From NCBI GenBank assembly GCA_015662325.1, contig DQUJ01000251.1, positions 1 to 9,157 on the forward strand: a DNA stretch of 9,157 nt, written 5' to 3'. The position numbers were made by a program, and so were the translations under genes. The first letter of the stretch is position 1; each line of letters starts with the position of its first letter. The notes beneath the pieces are model-generated. The model searched no databases. It was given only the letters and a program-made list of their open reading frames with translations, and had not been told where the DNA came from. This stretch comes from Leucothrix mucor. Lineage in GTDB: Bacteria; Pseudomonadota; Gammaproteobacteria; Thiotrichales; Thiotrichaceae. Positions 1-7,129 of this stretch are shown here, in pieces.

Positions 1-1
1 A

Positions 2-574
2 CGAAACCAAGCACCTAGAGCAAATGCGGGTGTTAATAAAACGATTAATGAGGGAGATAGTGTCACCTTAAGTGGGTCAGGTAGTAATGACCCTGATGGA
101 AGAATTGTTAGCTATGAATGGAAAAAAGGCTCGTCGGTTATTGGTAGATCAGTAACACTTACACTAAATTCACTCACACGAGGTACGTACACCTATACCT
201 TGATGGTCACTGATAATGACGGGGCGACAGATTCAGATAGCGTAACAGTTACTGTAAGGCCCGCAAGCACAGGTATTGTGATAAATACTATTTCTGCCCA
301 GCGCTGTACTAGTTTAGGGATGGCAACTTATTCATTTAAAGGCGGTGTAAGGGGAACAGGATCATTTTCAGTGCGGAGTTATTCTGGTCCTAATTGTACA
401 GGGGCGCCAGAAGGTTTAATTGTAAGCACAACTCCTCTGACTTATTCATTATCTGAAATTGTAACTGATGCATCAGGTGCAAGCAGAGCAAAGATGAAAA
501 TAACCTTAGTGTCTTTAGGGAGAACTGAGACTCGTCGAGTAAGAATTTCGAGTAGTGGTGTTGTTACTCTTTAA
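2..574 (+). CDS. PKD-domain surface/secreted protein, 3' end only
   Basis: The reading frame is open from the left edge, so the gene starts outside the window and only about 190 C-terminal residues are visible. Residues 5-85 look like a PKD domain: a GSGSNDPDG-x-I-x-Y-x-W strand early on and the closing VTDNDGATDSDSVTVTV strand. PKD domains are immunoglobulin-like folds found in extracellular enzymes, adhesins and S-layer-like proteins, so an exported location is inferred. The remaining ~100 residues, rich in Ser/Thr/Gly, match no family I recognise. They contain two cysteines (in QRC and PNC, about 32 residues apart) that could form a disulfide after export, and no membrane anchor or sorting signal is visible at the C-terminus. 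The catalytic or binding part, if any, lies upstream of the window. The coding call is firm and the function is open. Confidence 0.85.
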   Translation, partial: RNQAPRANAGVNKTINEGDSVTLSGSGSNDPDGRIVSYEWKKGSSVIGRSVTLTLNSLTRGTYTYTLMVTDNDGATDSDSVTVTVRPASTGIVINTISAQRCTSLGMATYSFKGGVRGTGSFSVRSYSGPNCTGAPEGLIVSTTPLTYSLSEIVTDASGASRAKMKITLVSLGRTETRRVRISSSGVVTL

Positions 575-586
575 TTATTACTAGTT

Positions 587-647
587 GGGATCTTTGCACG
601 TAATATTTGGGTTAAATTACGCTAATTTACTCTCGTACAAAGGTCTC
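587..647. terminator. Imperfect inverted repeat between convergent genes, possible bidirectional terminator
   Basis: The 71-bp gap between the PKD gene and tcdA is AT-rich. GGGATCTTTGCACG (587-600) faces CGTACAAAGGTCTC (634-647), 11 of 14 positions complementary. Inside it, CGTAAT (599-604) faces ATTACG (616-621). The position between two converging genes suits a shared terminator, but there is no clean GC stem with a T-run, so this is a weak call. The right arm overlaps the tcdA stop codon by two bases. Confidence 0.3.
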
Positions 648-1446
648 AAGTTATTAGTTTCTTGAGTACATAAGCCACTGCCGCAAAACCAAATGTAGCA
701 GTGACCATAACAGATGAGCCAATACCGCCAGCGCAAGTCAGGTCGGTTGATTTATCCGTTGGTTTTTTTTGCGTCATATTCCCATCGTCGCTTGAGTAGC
801 TTAAATGCTCAGTGGAGAACACGCAGGCGACCCCAAAGCGACGTTTGGTGTTTCTCGCAAAATTATACTTTTGGCGTAATATTTTACGTGTTTTAGAGAG
901 TAAGGGGTCGGATTCTGTGCGACTTAAGTCGGCTGTTTTTATCTTTTCTAGTTTTATCTGTCCGCCTGCACCGCCAACGGTAATTATGGGTAGTTTGTTA
1001 CGTTTACACCATGCGATCAATGCCGCTTTTACGCGCGAATTATCAATGCAGTCGATTACATAATCTGCATCTGTAGTGATGAGTTGAGGGATGTTTTCTG
1101 TTGTAACAAATTCATCGATGGTAATAACATCGCAATCTTCATTGATATTTAAAATGCGCTCTCTCATTACCGCAGTTTTATCTCGCCCAAGTGTATTACT
1201 CATTGCAGGTAGTTGGCGGTTGATGTTTGATTCAGCAACAATATCCATATCAATTAAGGTTATTTTTCCAATGGCGTTGCGTGCCAGTGCTTCTACGGTC
1301 CAAGAACCAACACCTCCAATACCAATAACGATAATATGTGCATTGCTGAAGCGTTTTAAGCCTTCTTCTCCATAGACGCGTGCGACGCCACCAAAACGTC
1401 TTTGGAAGTCTTGCGGAGATTGATTATTTTCAATAGATTTTTTCAA
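646..1446 (-). CDS. tcdA: tRNA threonylcarbamoyladenosine dehydratase (TcdA/CsdL, ThiF/E1-like)
   Basis: Predicted to be the ATP-dependent enzyme that dehydrates t6A at position 37 of ANN-decoding tRNAs to the cyclic form ct6A, acting in the cytoplasm. The 266-residue protein is close to the ~268 residues of the E. coli enzyme. Visible E1/ThiF features, in order: glycine-rich nucleotide loop GIGGVG at 42-47, the LIDMD acidic strand (Asp66/Asp68), ESNINRQ with Arg77, GRDK with Lys90, and VIDCID around 131-135. Near the C-terminus the hallmark CAG-x-GSS-x-MVTATFGF carries Cys238, matching the family's conserved cysteine. The start is TTG at 1446, supported by GAGGT at 1455-1451; the next in-frame Met lies beyond the nucleotide loop, so a shorter start is implausible. 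In E. coli the protein works with the CsdA/CsdE sulfur system, but no csd gene is seen here. It converges on the PKD gene and diverges from the small gene at 1617. Confidence 0.93.
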   Translation of the reverse strand: MKKSIENNQSPQDFQRRFGGVARVYGEEGLKRFSNAHIIVIGIGGVGSWTVEALARNAIGKITLIDMDIVAESNINRQLPAMSNTLGRDKTAVMRERILNINEDCDVITIDEFVTTENIPQLITTDADYVIDCIDNSRVKAALIAWCKRNKLPIITVGGAGGQIKLEKIKTADLSRTESDPLLSKTRKILRQKYNFARNTKRRFGVACVFSTEHLSYSSDDGNMTQKKPTDKSTDLTCAGGIGSSVMVTATFGFAAVAYVLKKLIT

Positions 1447-1616
1447 TATAACCTCAAAGAAAAATTAAGCTGTTATGTTTTAGATGCATCCCGTATAGTA
1501 ACTACTTAGGAGCTTGTACAAGAACTATTACTTACTGAAATCTTCAACTTTTTCTCTTATTAAGGCAACAGTTAACGGACAAGTGCCTAGGGCTATAAAA
1601 AAAGGGAATAAATGAT
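1447..1616. promoter_or_regulatory. Divergent intergenic spacer with candidate promoters for tcdA and the 1617 gene
   Basis: This 170-bp gap must hold promoters for both divergent genes. Rightward, TTAACG (1572-1577), a 16-base spacer and TATAAA (1594-1599) resemble a sigma70 promoter. However, it would start transcription almost on the ribosome site AAAGGGA (1600-1606), so either the leader is very short or the real promoter is upstream. Leftward, TTGTAC (1521-1516) and TATACG (1497-1492) are 18 bases apart, a modest match. The leftward -35 candidate lies inside a perfect 10-bp palindrome CTTGTACAAG (1513-1522), which could be an operator or chance. Confidence 0.3.
1451..1455 (-). promoter_or_regulatory. 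Ribosome binding site that supports the TTG start of tcdA
   Basis: On the minus strand GAGGT stands four bases before TTG at 1446. No ATG or GTG is available nearby in frame, so this site decides the start. Confidence 0.65.
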
Positions 1617-2117
1617 ATGTTACAGTCAGAGACAATCAATCATAACGCATTAAAATTCATGGTAGAAGCGGATGCTATTAATAAAGCAATAGCGGTTGCG
1701 CACGCGGATAAATGGTCGCTTCATATTCAATACGGTTCGGATGAGATTAGAACAAAAACGGTGATCGCTAAAAATAGTGGTAAAACACGTATTTGGCGTA
1801 AACTGGATACGCTTGCTAAGTATTTATTAGATTTAGGTGTTTATACATTCGAGACAGATGTGACTAAATACGATCCGACAAAACAAACGCTTCGACGACC
1901 TGATAGTGCGGCTGCTTTAAAGCGCACCCACTTAGCGCATAAAAAATTAGCTGAACAGAATAACGATGCGGTTCCTGCCTATAATGCAGGGCTTAGTTCT
2001 AGCCCTGAAGCCTCTTCTCTTATTCGAAAACAAGAGGCCTCTCCTACAGAGGTAAGAGAAAGCTGGGAAAAACGTCGCGCCAGAATCTTAGAGGAAGAAA
2101 ATCCGCGCGCTAAATAA
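1617..2117 (+). CDS. Small protein of unknown function, possibly ParC-like partition-associated
   Basis: A 166-residue soluble protein with no signal peptide or membrane segment. The N-terminal ~95 residues look like a folded alpha/beta unit with WSLHIQYG, then a basic stretch, then KLDTLAKYLLDLGVYTFETD. The pattern 'basic strand, Trp/Arg, LD-x-LAKYLLDLG, F-x-x-D' reminds me of proteins annotated as ParC-family partition-associated in gammaproteobacterial mobile elements. This is memory of a pattern, not a search result. Residues ~100-166 are polar, charged and probably disordered, ending in a Glu/Arg-rich helix (SWEKRRARILEEE). The ATG at 1617 has AAAGGGA about ten bases upstream; an ATG at 1612 is in another frame. 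No parA or parB is adjacent, so if the family is right this copy is solitary. It faces soeC with a gap of 10 bp. The coding call is strong, the function weak. Confidence 0.82.
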   Translation: MLQSETINHNALKFMVEADAINKAIAVAHADKWSLHIQYGSDEIRTKTVIAKNSGKTRIWRKLDTLAKYLLDLGVYTFETDVTKYDPTKQTLRRPDSAAALKRTHLAHKKLAEQNNDAVPAYNAGLSSSPEASSLIRKQEASPTEVRESWEKRRARILEEENPRAK

Positions 2118-2127
2118 AAAGCGGGAT

Positions 2128-3120
2128 TTATCCTATCTGTTGGTAATATAAATTCTGCGGATGATTCGCATCTGCAAAAAAGTACCAACGTTCTGCCACT
2201 AGCCCTATGTATTGAGCAGCCACGGCAAGTAGTGGCACAACCACGGCTGAATTATTAACTGTCATTCCCATGCTGATTGCGAGTAGTGCTAGCGGAATAA
2301 AGAAAGCTAAAATAAGAAATATATACTTAATTCTGCTTACAAATGATGCTGTTTTTCCATGGAAATATTCACGGGTATTAAATGAACCACCCATTGAACC
2401 CTGCGCTTTTTGTTGAACACCAGAGTGACGAATACCAATGGCAGTTTTTAAATCTGATTTTGGTTTGATTTTTTTATTACGAATCAAGGAGGCGACACGG
2501 AAGATCAATCCTAAAACAGTGAAGATGATCGCCCAGCCTGCATAAAAGCGAGTCAGCTCAGTATTCATCCACGCAGATAATGCGGTTGCAACGGTAAAGC
2601 CAGATGCTGTGCCGAGCAAAGTAAAGTTTATAATCGTTAATGGCGAATGCCACTCTTGTAAAAACTTAATACAAGCATAGATCATGCCCGTACAAACAAA
2701 TAGAGCGTAGGTTGCCACGGTTGCAAATAACCCCAGTAGTAAAGTGGCATCTACTCCTGTGCCGCCTGGTGTAAAGAATAATGCATCGCTTAAACCAAAA
2801 TAATGTGCTGCGCCGTAAGCTGCAATCGCAACCATGGCAATAGGAAGCGCAATAACCTCTCGCGATAACCACGATGTTCTCCACATGGTCGCAGAGCGCC
2901 AAGCACGCTCTGGGCGACCCAGATGAAAGAAGGATGAAAACAAACCTAGTGTTAAAAGCACTACGGCTACAATACTGCCAGTCACGTAAAAGTGCGTATC
3001 GTGCTGTTCTGGCATTAGCTTAAATTGCTGAAATATTTGCCCTGTAAACAACGCAAGAAATAACCCTTGAGCCGCGCCAATTAATGTTGTCAAAAATATG
3101 ACTGAGAATGCTGGATGCAT
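2128..3120 (-). CDS. soeC: Membrane anchor subunit of sulfite dehydrogenase (SoeC; DmsC/NrfD-like)
   Basis: A 330-residue integral membrane protein of the DmsC type, with about eight hydrophobic helices near residues 5-30, 44-65, 88-110, 124-152, 160-185, 193-213, 264-285 and 290-310. The family signature after helix 2 is clear: FHLGRPERAWR followed by WRTSWLSREV (residues ~65-89). Such subunits hold the catalytic and FeS subunits at the membrane and pass electrons to or from the quinone pool; for Soe the direction is to quinone. A polar loop at about 214-260 (KNKKIKPKSD-like, Lys-rich) separates helices 6 and 7. The start is ATG at 3120, with AGG eight bases upstream on the minus strand. It is the last gene of the operon, separated from soeB by an unusual 127-bp repeat-bearing gap. 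The family call is firm; 'SoeC' rather than a generic DmsC rests on its partners. Confidence 0.85.
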   Translation of the reverse strand: MHPAFSVIFLTTLIGAAQGLFLALFTGQIFQQFKLMPEQHDTHFYVTGSIVAVVLLTLGLFSSFFHLGRPERAWRSATMWRTSWLSREVIALPIAMVAIAAYGAAHYFGLSDALFFTPGGTGVDATLLLGLFATVATYALFVCTGMIYACIKFLQEWHSPLTIINFTLLGTASGFTVATALSAWMNTELTRFYAGWAIIFTVLGLIFRVASLIRNKKIKPKSDLKTAIGIRHSGVQQKAQGSMGGSFNTREYFHGKTASFVSRIKYIFLILAFFIPLALLAISMGMTVNNSAVVVPLLAVAAQYIGLVAERWYFFADANHPQNLYYQQIG

Positions 3121-3144
3121 GGTGTTACCTTTCTTCCTTAAACT

Positions 3145-3165
3145 CCCTCTCCCTTTGGGAGAGGG
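3145..3165. repeat. REP-like perfect hairpin CCCTCTCCC-TTT-GGGAGAGGG
   Basis: A perfect 9-bp GC-rich stem with a TTT loop, followed by GTTAGGGGTTAGGGTG. The core closely resembles a repetitive extragenic palindrome that occurs in many gammaproteobacterial genomes as CCCTCTCCC-TTT-GGGAGAGGG plus a G-rich tail. That resemblance is from general knowledge; the copy number in this genome cannot be judged from one window. Confidence 0.75.
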
Positions 3166-3193
3166 TTAGGGGTTAGGGTGTAAATTTAAAAAT

Positions 3194-3215
3194 TCCACTT
3201 TTTGTTAAAAGTGGA
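3194..3215 (-). repeat. Perfect 9-bp hairpin, possible attenuator in the soeB-soeC gap
   Basis: TCCACTTTT (3194-3202) and AAAAGTGGA (3207-3215) are perfectly complementary around a 4-base loop. Read in the operon direction the stem is followed by ATTTTTAAATTT, so it could act as a weak intrinsic terminator or an mRNA 3'-end stabiliser for soeAB. The lower stem is AT-rich, so termination would be partial at best. Confidence 0.5.
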
Positions 3216-3247
3216 GTCTGGATGTGTTTGGGTGAGGAGCTAAAAAA

Positions 3248-3982
3248 TTACCAATTCGTCATATCATCTATTGATGGCCCCGTACCCGGTACATTATGCT
3301 TCTTACGTTCTTCTTTACTCAAAGGATTATCAACACGTTCTAATTCATCTTTATGAATGCGAATTTCTGTTTTACGACGCGGTAAATAATGATTAGCGGG
3401 GTTTGTGCCCCACTCAGGCATTAGCTGATAACCACCGCTTTCACGAATCACTTTTGATACTTCGGAATCTTCGTCATGTACATCGCCAAATAAACGAGCA
3501 CTGGTAGGGCAAGCCATGACACAGGCAGGTAAACGTTCACGTTCTGGTAATGTTTCATCATAAATACGATCAACACACAACGTGCATTTCTTCATGACTT
3601 TTTGTTGCTCGTCAAGTTCACGTGCGCCGTAAGGGCATGCCCAAGAACAATATTTACAACCGATACATTTATCGTAATCAACCAGCACAATACCGTCTTC
3701 TTTACGCTTATAACTTGCCCCCGTAGGACAAACAGGCACGCACGGTGGCTCCTCACAATGCAAACAACTTTTGGGGAAATGTACTGTTTCTGTATTGGGA
3801 TAAGTACCAATTTCAAAGGTTTGTACGCGGTTGAAGAAGGTCCCTGTAGGGTCTTCACCATAGGCATTTTCATCCACCATGGGGCCAGCAGAACCAGATG
3901 TATTCCATTCTTTACAACTGGTGACGCAGGCGTGACAACCTACACAAACATTTAGATCTATGACTAATGCAAGTTGGGTCAT
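3248..3982 (-). CDS. soeB: Iron-sulfur subunit of sulfite dehydrogenase (SoeB; DmsB/PhsB-like)
   Basis: A 244-residue ferredoxin-like electron-transfer subunit with sixteen cysteines in four clusters, enough for four [4Fe-4S] centres. They are Cys13/16/19/23, Cys73/76/81/85, Cys106/109/112/116 and Cys133/136/154/158, in the order usual for the DmsB/PsrB/NrfC family. It would carry electrons from the molybdenum subunit to SoeC. There is no signal peptide or twin-arginine motif, as expected for a cytoplasmic complex or one exported with a partner; here the partner also lacks one. The start ATG at 3982 overlaps the soeA stop as ATGA, indicating translational coupling. A purine-rich GAGGGACGAAGAA precedes it inside soeA. 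The ~45-residue tail after the last helix is highly charged. The family call is very firm; the Soe assignment comes from SoeA. Confidence 0.92.
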   Translation of the reverse strand: MTQLALVIDLNVCVGCHACVTSCKEWNTSGSAGPMVDENAYGEDPTGTFFNRVQTFEIGTYPNTETVHFPKSCLHCEEPPCVPVCPTGASYKRKEDGIVLVDYDKCIGCKYCSWACPYGARELDEQQKVMKKCTLCVDRIYDETLPERERLPACVMACPTSARLFGDVHDEDSEVSKVIRESGGYQLMPEWGTNPANHYLPRRKTEIRIHKDELERVDNPLSKEERKKHNVPGTGPSIDDMTNW

Positions 3983-6936
3983 TTCTTCGTCCCTCTTTTT
4001 ACAAACTTTTCACTGAGGCGTTTACTGCCTAATGATTCTTTAAAATTACCCGCAAAGAATGCTTGCCATTTGTTTTTACGTTTGGGTTCCATGCCGGGTA
4101 AGGGTTTTACTGGATCAAACTGGGGTGATGTTTCTTCGGGTTCCCCTTCTTCGGCTTTATAAACGCGAACACGCACATCGTACCAGCCCGCTTGACCCGT
4201 TACAGGGTCGGAATTTGAAATGTGATCACCCGCGTCATGGCTTGGTAACTCTTCACTAATGAGGTGATTTAATAAGAAACCTTTCTTGGATTCATTCGCT
4301 TTAGGATCAAGCCCCCATGTGCCAGCTGCTTTACCAATCGCATTCCACGTCCAGACTGTGCCAGGTTCAACTGATTCGGAGAAGCGACACATGCAACGTA
4401 TTTTTCCGTGCATGGATTCAATCCATACCCAGTCGCCATCATCAAAACCGTTGTTACGTGCAAGAATTGGGTTTACGTATAAATAGTTATGCGTATGAAT
4501 TTGGCGTAACCACGCGTTTTGAGAATCCCATGAGTGATACATTGCCATTGGCCGTTGAGTGATCGCATTCAGCGGATACTTTTGTGTGTCTGTTAGTTGT
4601 GTTTCTAAAGGGTCATGATAGAACGGTAACGGGTCGAAGTAGGTTTCCACACGCTTGCGTAAACGGTCTGGTGGTTGTCTACCCGTTGTCTTTCCCTGCG
4701 CCGCAAGACGGAATTTTTGTAATATTTCCGAATAGATGTGCACATTAATGGGCTCGTCATAACGCGTCATATTATGTTCTTGCGCCCAATGCAAATACCC
4801 ACGGTTCCAGTTACGCATGTATTGGAATGATTTAGGTAATTCGTAGTGGAATACGCAATTGTTCTTTTCGTACATTTCCCATTGATTTGGGTTTGCTTCG
4901 CCCTTCATGGATTTTTCGCCACTTTTACCGCGCCAACCCGCAAGAAAACCAATGCCAGAACCAGGTGCGGTCTCAAAATTAATCACCAGATCACGGTAGT
5001 CTTTAAACTTACGGCTTCCATCTTCATTAATAAAGGAGGGCAGTTTTAAACGAGATCCCATTTCCACGATAACATCTTGGAAAGGTTTGCAGTCACCTTT
5101 GGGTTCTACAACAGGAATACGCACCGAATCAACAGGACCATCGTATTCAGAAATAGGGCGATCCAGCATCGACATTGCATCGTGGCGTTCAAGATACGAT
5201 GTATCGGGTAGAATCAAATCACCAAATTCTACCGTTTCTGAATGATAGGCATCGGCAACGATAATAAACGGAATTTTGTAATCGCCATTTTCATCTTTAT
5301 CCACCAGCATTTTGCGAACTTCCATGGTATTCATGGATGAGTTCCATGCCATATTCGCCATAAACATCATTAAAGTGTCGATGGGGTAGGGGTCGCCGCG
5401 CCATGCGTTGGTAATCGCATTGTGCATTAAGCCGTGCACAGACAGCGGATATTCCCATGAAAAACCTTTGTCTAAACGAATCGCTTCGCCGTTATCATCC
5501 ACAAACAAATCATCCGGATCAGCGGGCCAACCCAATGGCATACCGTTTAATGGCGTATTAGGTTTAACATCGTCCCAGCCAGTAGGTGGCTTAGGACAAG
5601 GCGGAATAGGGCGTGGGAAAGGTGCTTTATGACGGAAACCGCCGGGACGATCAATTGTGCCCAATAAGGTCATTAAAATACTTAAAGCACGAATCGTATG
5701 AAAGCCATTGGAGTGTGCCGCAAGACCGCGCATGGAATGGAATGAAACAGGGTTGCCGATAACGCTATCGTGATCTTTACCCCAAGCATCGGTCCATTGG
5801 ATAGGCAGTTCGATTTTTTGATCACGAGCGACGATACCCATTTCGTGCGCTAAACGACGAATGGTGTCTGCGTCGATGCCGGTAATACCTTCTGCCCATT
5901 CGGGGGTGTAACTTTCAACACGTTCTTTAAGTAATTGGAATGCAGGTTTACAAGGCGTTCCGTCGTCCAGTTTAAATTCGCCTGTTAAATACGGGTCAAC
6001 GCCTTCGGTATGCATCGAAATTGGAATATTAAGATCTCTATCCCACCACAGTTTATTTTGTGCGTCGAAACAGTCTTTTTCTTCAGGTACTTCAAAACGC
6101 AGGAACATGCCTTCTTCCATGCTATCAGGGGTCATATCGACCAGTTCTGCGCCATTAGTGTAATTTATGACGAAGTCTCGATCATACAAACCGAGCTTGA
6201 TAATTTCATGAATAATAGCAAGTAACAGCGCGCCATCGGTTCCTGTTTTGATTGGTATCCACTCATCTGCAATTGCTGCGTAACCCGTTCTAACAGGGTT
6301 GATTGCCACGAAGCGTCCGCCATTGCGTTTAAACTTAGACAGTTCTACTTTCATTGGATTGGAGTGATGATCTTCTGCTGTGCCGATCATAAAGAACAGT
6401 TTTGATCGTTCTAAATCCGGCCCACCAAATTCCCAGAAAGAGCCACCGATGGTGTAGATCATGCCTGCAGCCATATTGACTGAACAGAAGCCACCGTGTG
6501 CCGCATAGTTAGGTGTTCCAAATTGCTTGGCGAACATGCCAGTTAAGGCTTGCATCTGATCGCGACCTGTAAATAGGGCGAACTTTTTAGGGTCTTCTGC
6601 ACGAAGCTTTCCTAAGCGTTCTTCCATAATGCCAAACGCCTTGTCCCAAGAGATTTCCTCAAAGTCACCTGCACCACGTTCCGTACCTGCTTTTCGTAAA
6701 AGAGGTTTGGTTAACCTTGCGGGCGAATATTGCTTCATAATGCCCGAAGCACCTTTAGCGCAGAGTACGCCTTTATTTAGCGGGTGATCAGGATTGCCTT
6801 GAATGTAACGTACTTCGCCATCTTTAACGGTTACTTTAATACCGCAACGACAGGCACACATATAACAAGTCGTCGTTTTTACTTCAACGCCTTCTGTTAC
6901 ATTAGGGGGGGTATTTACGATTGGAATAGTCTTCAT
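3979..6936 (-). CDS. soeA: Molybdopterin catalytic subunit of cytoplasmic sulfite dehydrogenase (SoeA)
   Basis: A 985-residue member of the DMSO-reductase superfamily. The N-terminal [4Fe-4S] domain has C-x2-C-x3-C (Cys24/27/31) and Cys59 in GVLCAKG. Molybdopterin domains follow. Cys151 in HGGFCSVN stands where polysulfide/thiosulfate reductase-type enzymes have their Mo-ligand cysteine. The C-terminal dinucleotide-binding domain (about 790-940) includes HTHNYLYVNP. No twin-arginine signal is present, which separates it from exported DmsA, PsrA and PhsA and fits SoeA of Allochromatium-type sulfur oxidisers, where sulfite is oxidised to sulfate in the cytoplasm. The last ~35 residues are strongly basic and may touch the membrane. 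I chose ATG at 6936 because the conserved part follows closely. The frame extends to a TTG at 6999 (21 extra residues), and neither start has a good ribosome site. Other Mo-oxidoreductase substrates are possible. Confidence 0.88.
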   Translation of the reverse strand: MKTIPIVNTPPNVTEGVEVKTTTCYMCACRCGIKVTVKDGEVRYIQGNPDHPLNKGVLCAKGASGIMKQYSPARLTKPLLRKAGTERGAGDFEEISWDKAFGIMEERLGKLRAEDPKKFALFTGRDQMQALTGMFAKQFGTPNYAAHGGFCSVNMAAGMIYTIGGSFWEFGGPDLERSKLFFMIGTAEDHHSNPMKVELSKFKRNGGRFVAINPVRTGYAAIADEWIPIKTGTDGALLLAIIHEIIKLGLYDRDFVINYTNGAELVDMTPDSMEEGMFLRFEVPEEKDCFDAQNKLWWDRDLNIPISMHTEGVDPYLTGEFKLDDGTPCKPAFQLLKERVESYTPEWAEGITGIDADTIRRLAHEMGIVARDQKIELPIQWTDAWGKDHDSVIGNPVSFHSMRGLAAHSNGFHTIRALSILMTLLGTIDRPGGFRHKAPFPRPIPPCPKPPTGWDDVKPNTPLNGMPLGWPADPDDLFVDDNGEAIRLDKGFSWEYPLSVHGLMHNAITNAWRGDPYPIDTLMMFMANMAWNSSMNTMEVRKMLVDKDENGDYKIPFIIVADAYHSETVEFGDLILPDTSYLERHDAMSMLDRPISEYDGPVDSVRIPVVEPKGDCKPFQDVIVEMGSRLKLPSFINEDGSRKFKDYRDLVINFETAPGSGIGFLAGWRGKSGEKSMKGEANPNQWEMYEKNNCVFHYELPKSFQYMRNWNRGYLHWAQEHNMTRYDEPINVHIYSEILQKFRLAAQGKTTGRQPPDRLRKRVETYFDPLPFYHDPLETQLTDTQKYPLNAITQRPMAMYHSWDSQNAWLRQIHTHNYLYVNPILARNNGFDDGDWVWIESMHGKIRCMCRFSESVEPGTVWTWNAIGKAAGTWGLDPKANESKKGFLLNHLISEELPSHDAGDHISNSDPVTGQAGWYDVRVRVYKAEEGEPEETSPQFDPVKPLPGMEPKRKNKWQAFFAGNFKESLGSKRLSEKFVKRGTKK

Positions 6937-7096
6937 TAGTACATTACTAGGTTCTAATTGATAGACGAATATAGTGCCTAATATTTTCTTATGAATCAAA
7001 TAAAAATTATGAATGTCTAGATAGAAATTTAATAAATGTTATCTACAAAAAAAATTTAACTTTAATTATTAAGGCTTTGTAAGGTCTCTAATTAAA
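6937..7096 (-). promoter_or_regulatory. AT-rich leader upstream of soeA, promoter not resolved
   Basis: This 160-bp stretch between the soeA start and the MITE is very AT-rich and should hold the soeA promoter unless transcription enters from the element or from dacB. I see no sigma70 pair with good spacing. A short inverted repeat, TAGATA (7018-7023) against TATCTA (7040-7045), is the only symmetry and may be chance. ATGTCTAGA (7013-7021) recurs inverted inside the MITE (7279-7287). Confidence 0.35.
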
Positions 7097-7128
7097 GGGT
7101 ATCTCTATTAAATTAGACATTTCATCTG
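7097..7128 (+). repeat. Left terminal inverted repeat of the MITE
   Basis: Starts GGGTATCTCTATTAA and ends TTTCATCTG. It pairs with 7329-7358. Confidence 0.65.
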
Positions 7129-7129
7129 C

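Larger units (their letters stand above)
3121..3247 (-). other. Repeat-bearing gap between soeB and soeC
   Basis: This 127-bp spacer splits an otherwise tightly packed operon. In the direction of transcription it has a hairpin (3215-3194) followed by an AT-rich run, then C-rich (CCCTAA)-type repeats, the REP-like hairpin (3165-3145) and finally the soeC ribosome site. No reading frame or internal promoter is convincing. Confidence 0.75.

Noticed and set aside
812..1375. Plus-strand open frames opposite tcdA
   Set aside because: They are shadows of the well-supported tcdA frame, with no recognisable protein.
2103..2133. A terminator between the convergent 1617 gene and soeC
   Set aside because: CCGC (2103-2106) and GCGG are too far apart for a good hairpin and there is no T-run; the small GGATTTATCC symmetry lies in the soeC stop region.
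3163..3180. GGGTTAGGGGTTAGGG as a telomere-like or G-quadruplex element
   Set aside because: It is only the G-rich tail of the REP-like sequence. The tracts are few, and a separate role cannot be supported from the sequence.
3602..3955. A 117-codon plus-strand frame opposite soeB
   Set aside because: It lies wholly antisense to a gene with sixteen family-conserved cysteines, and shows no domain or ribosome site.
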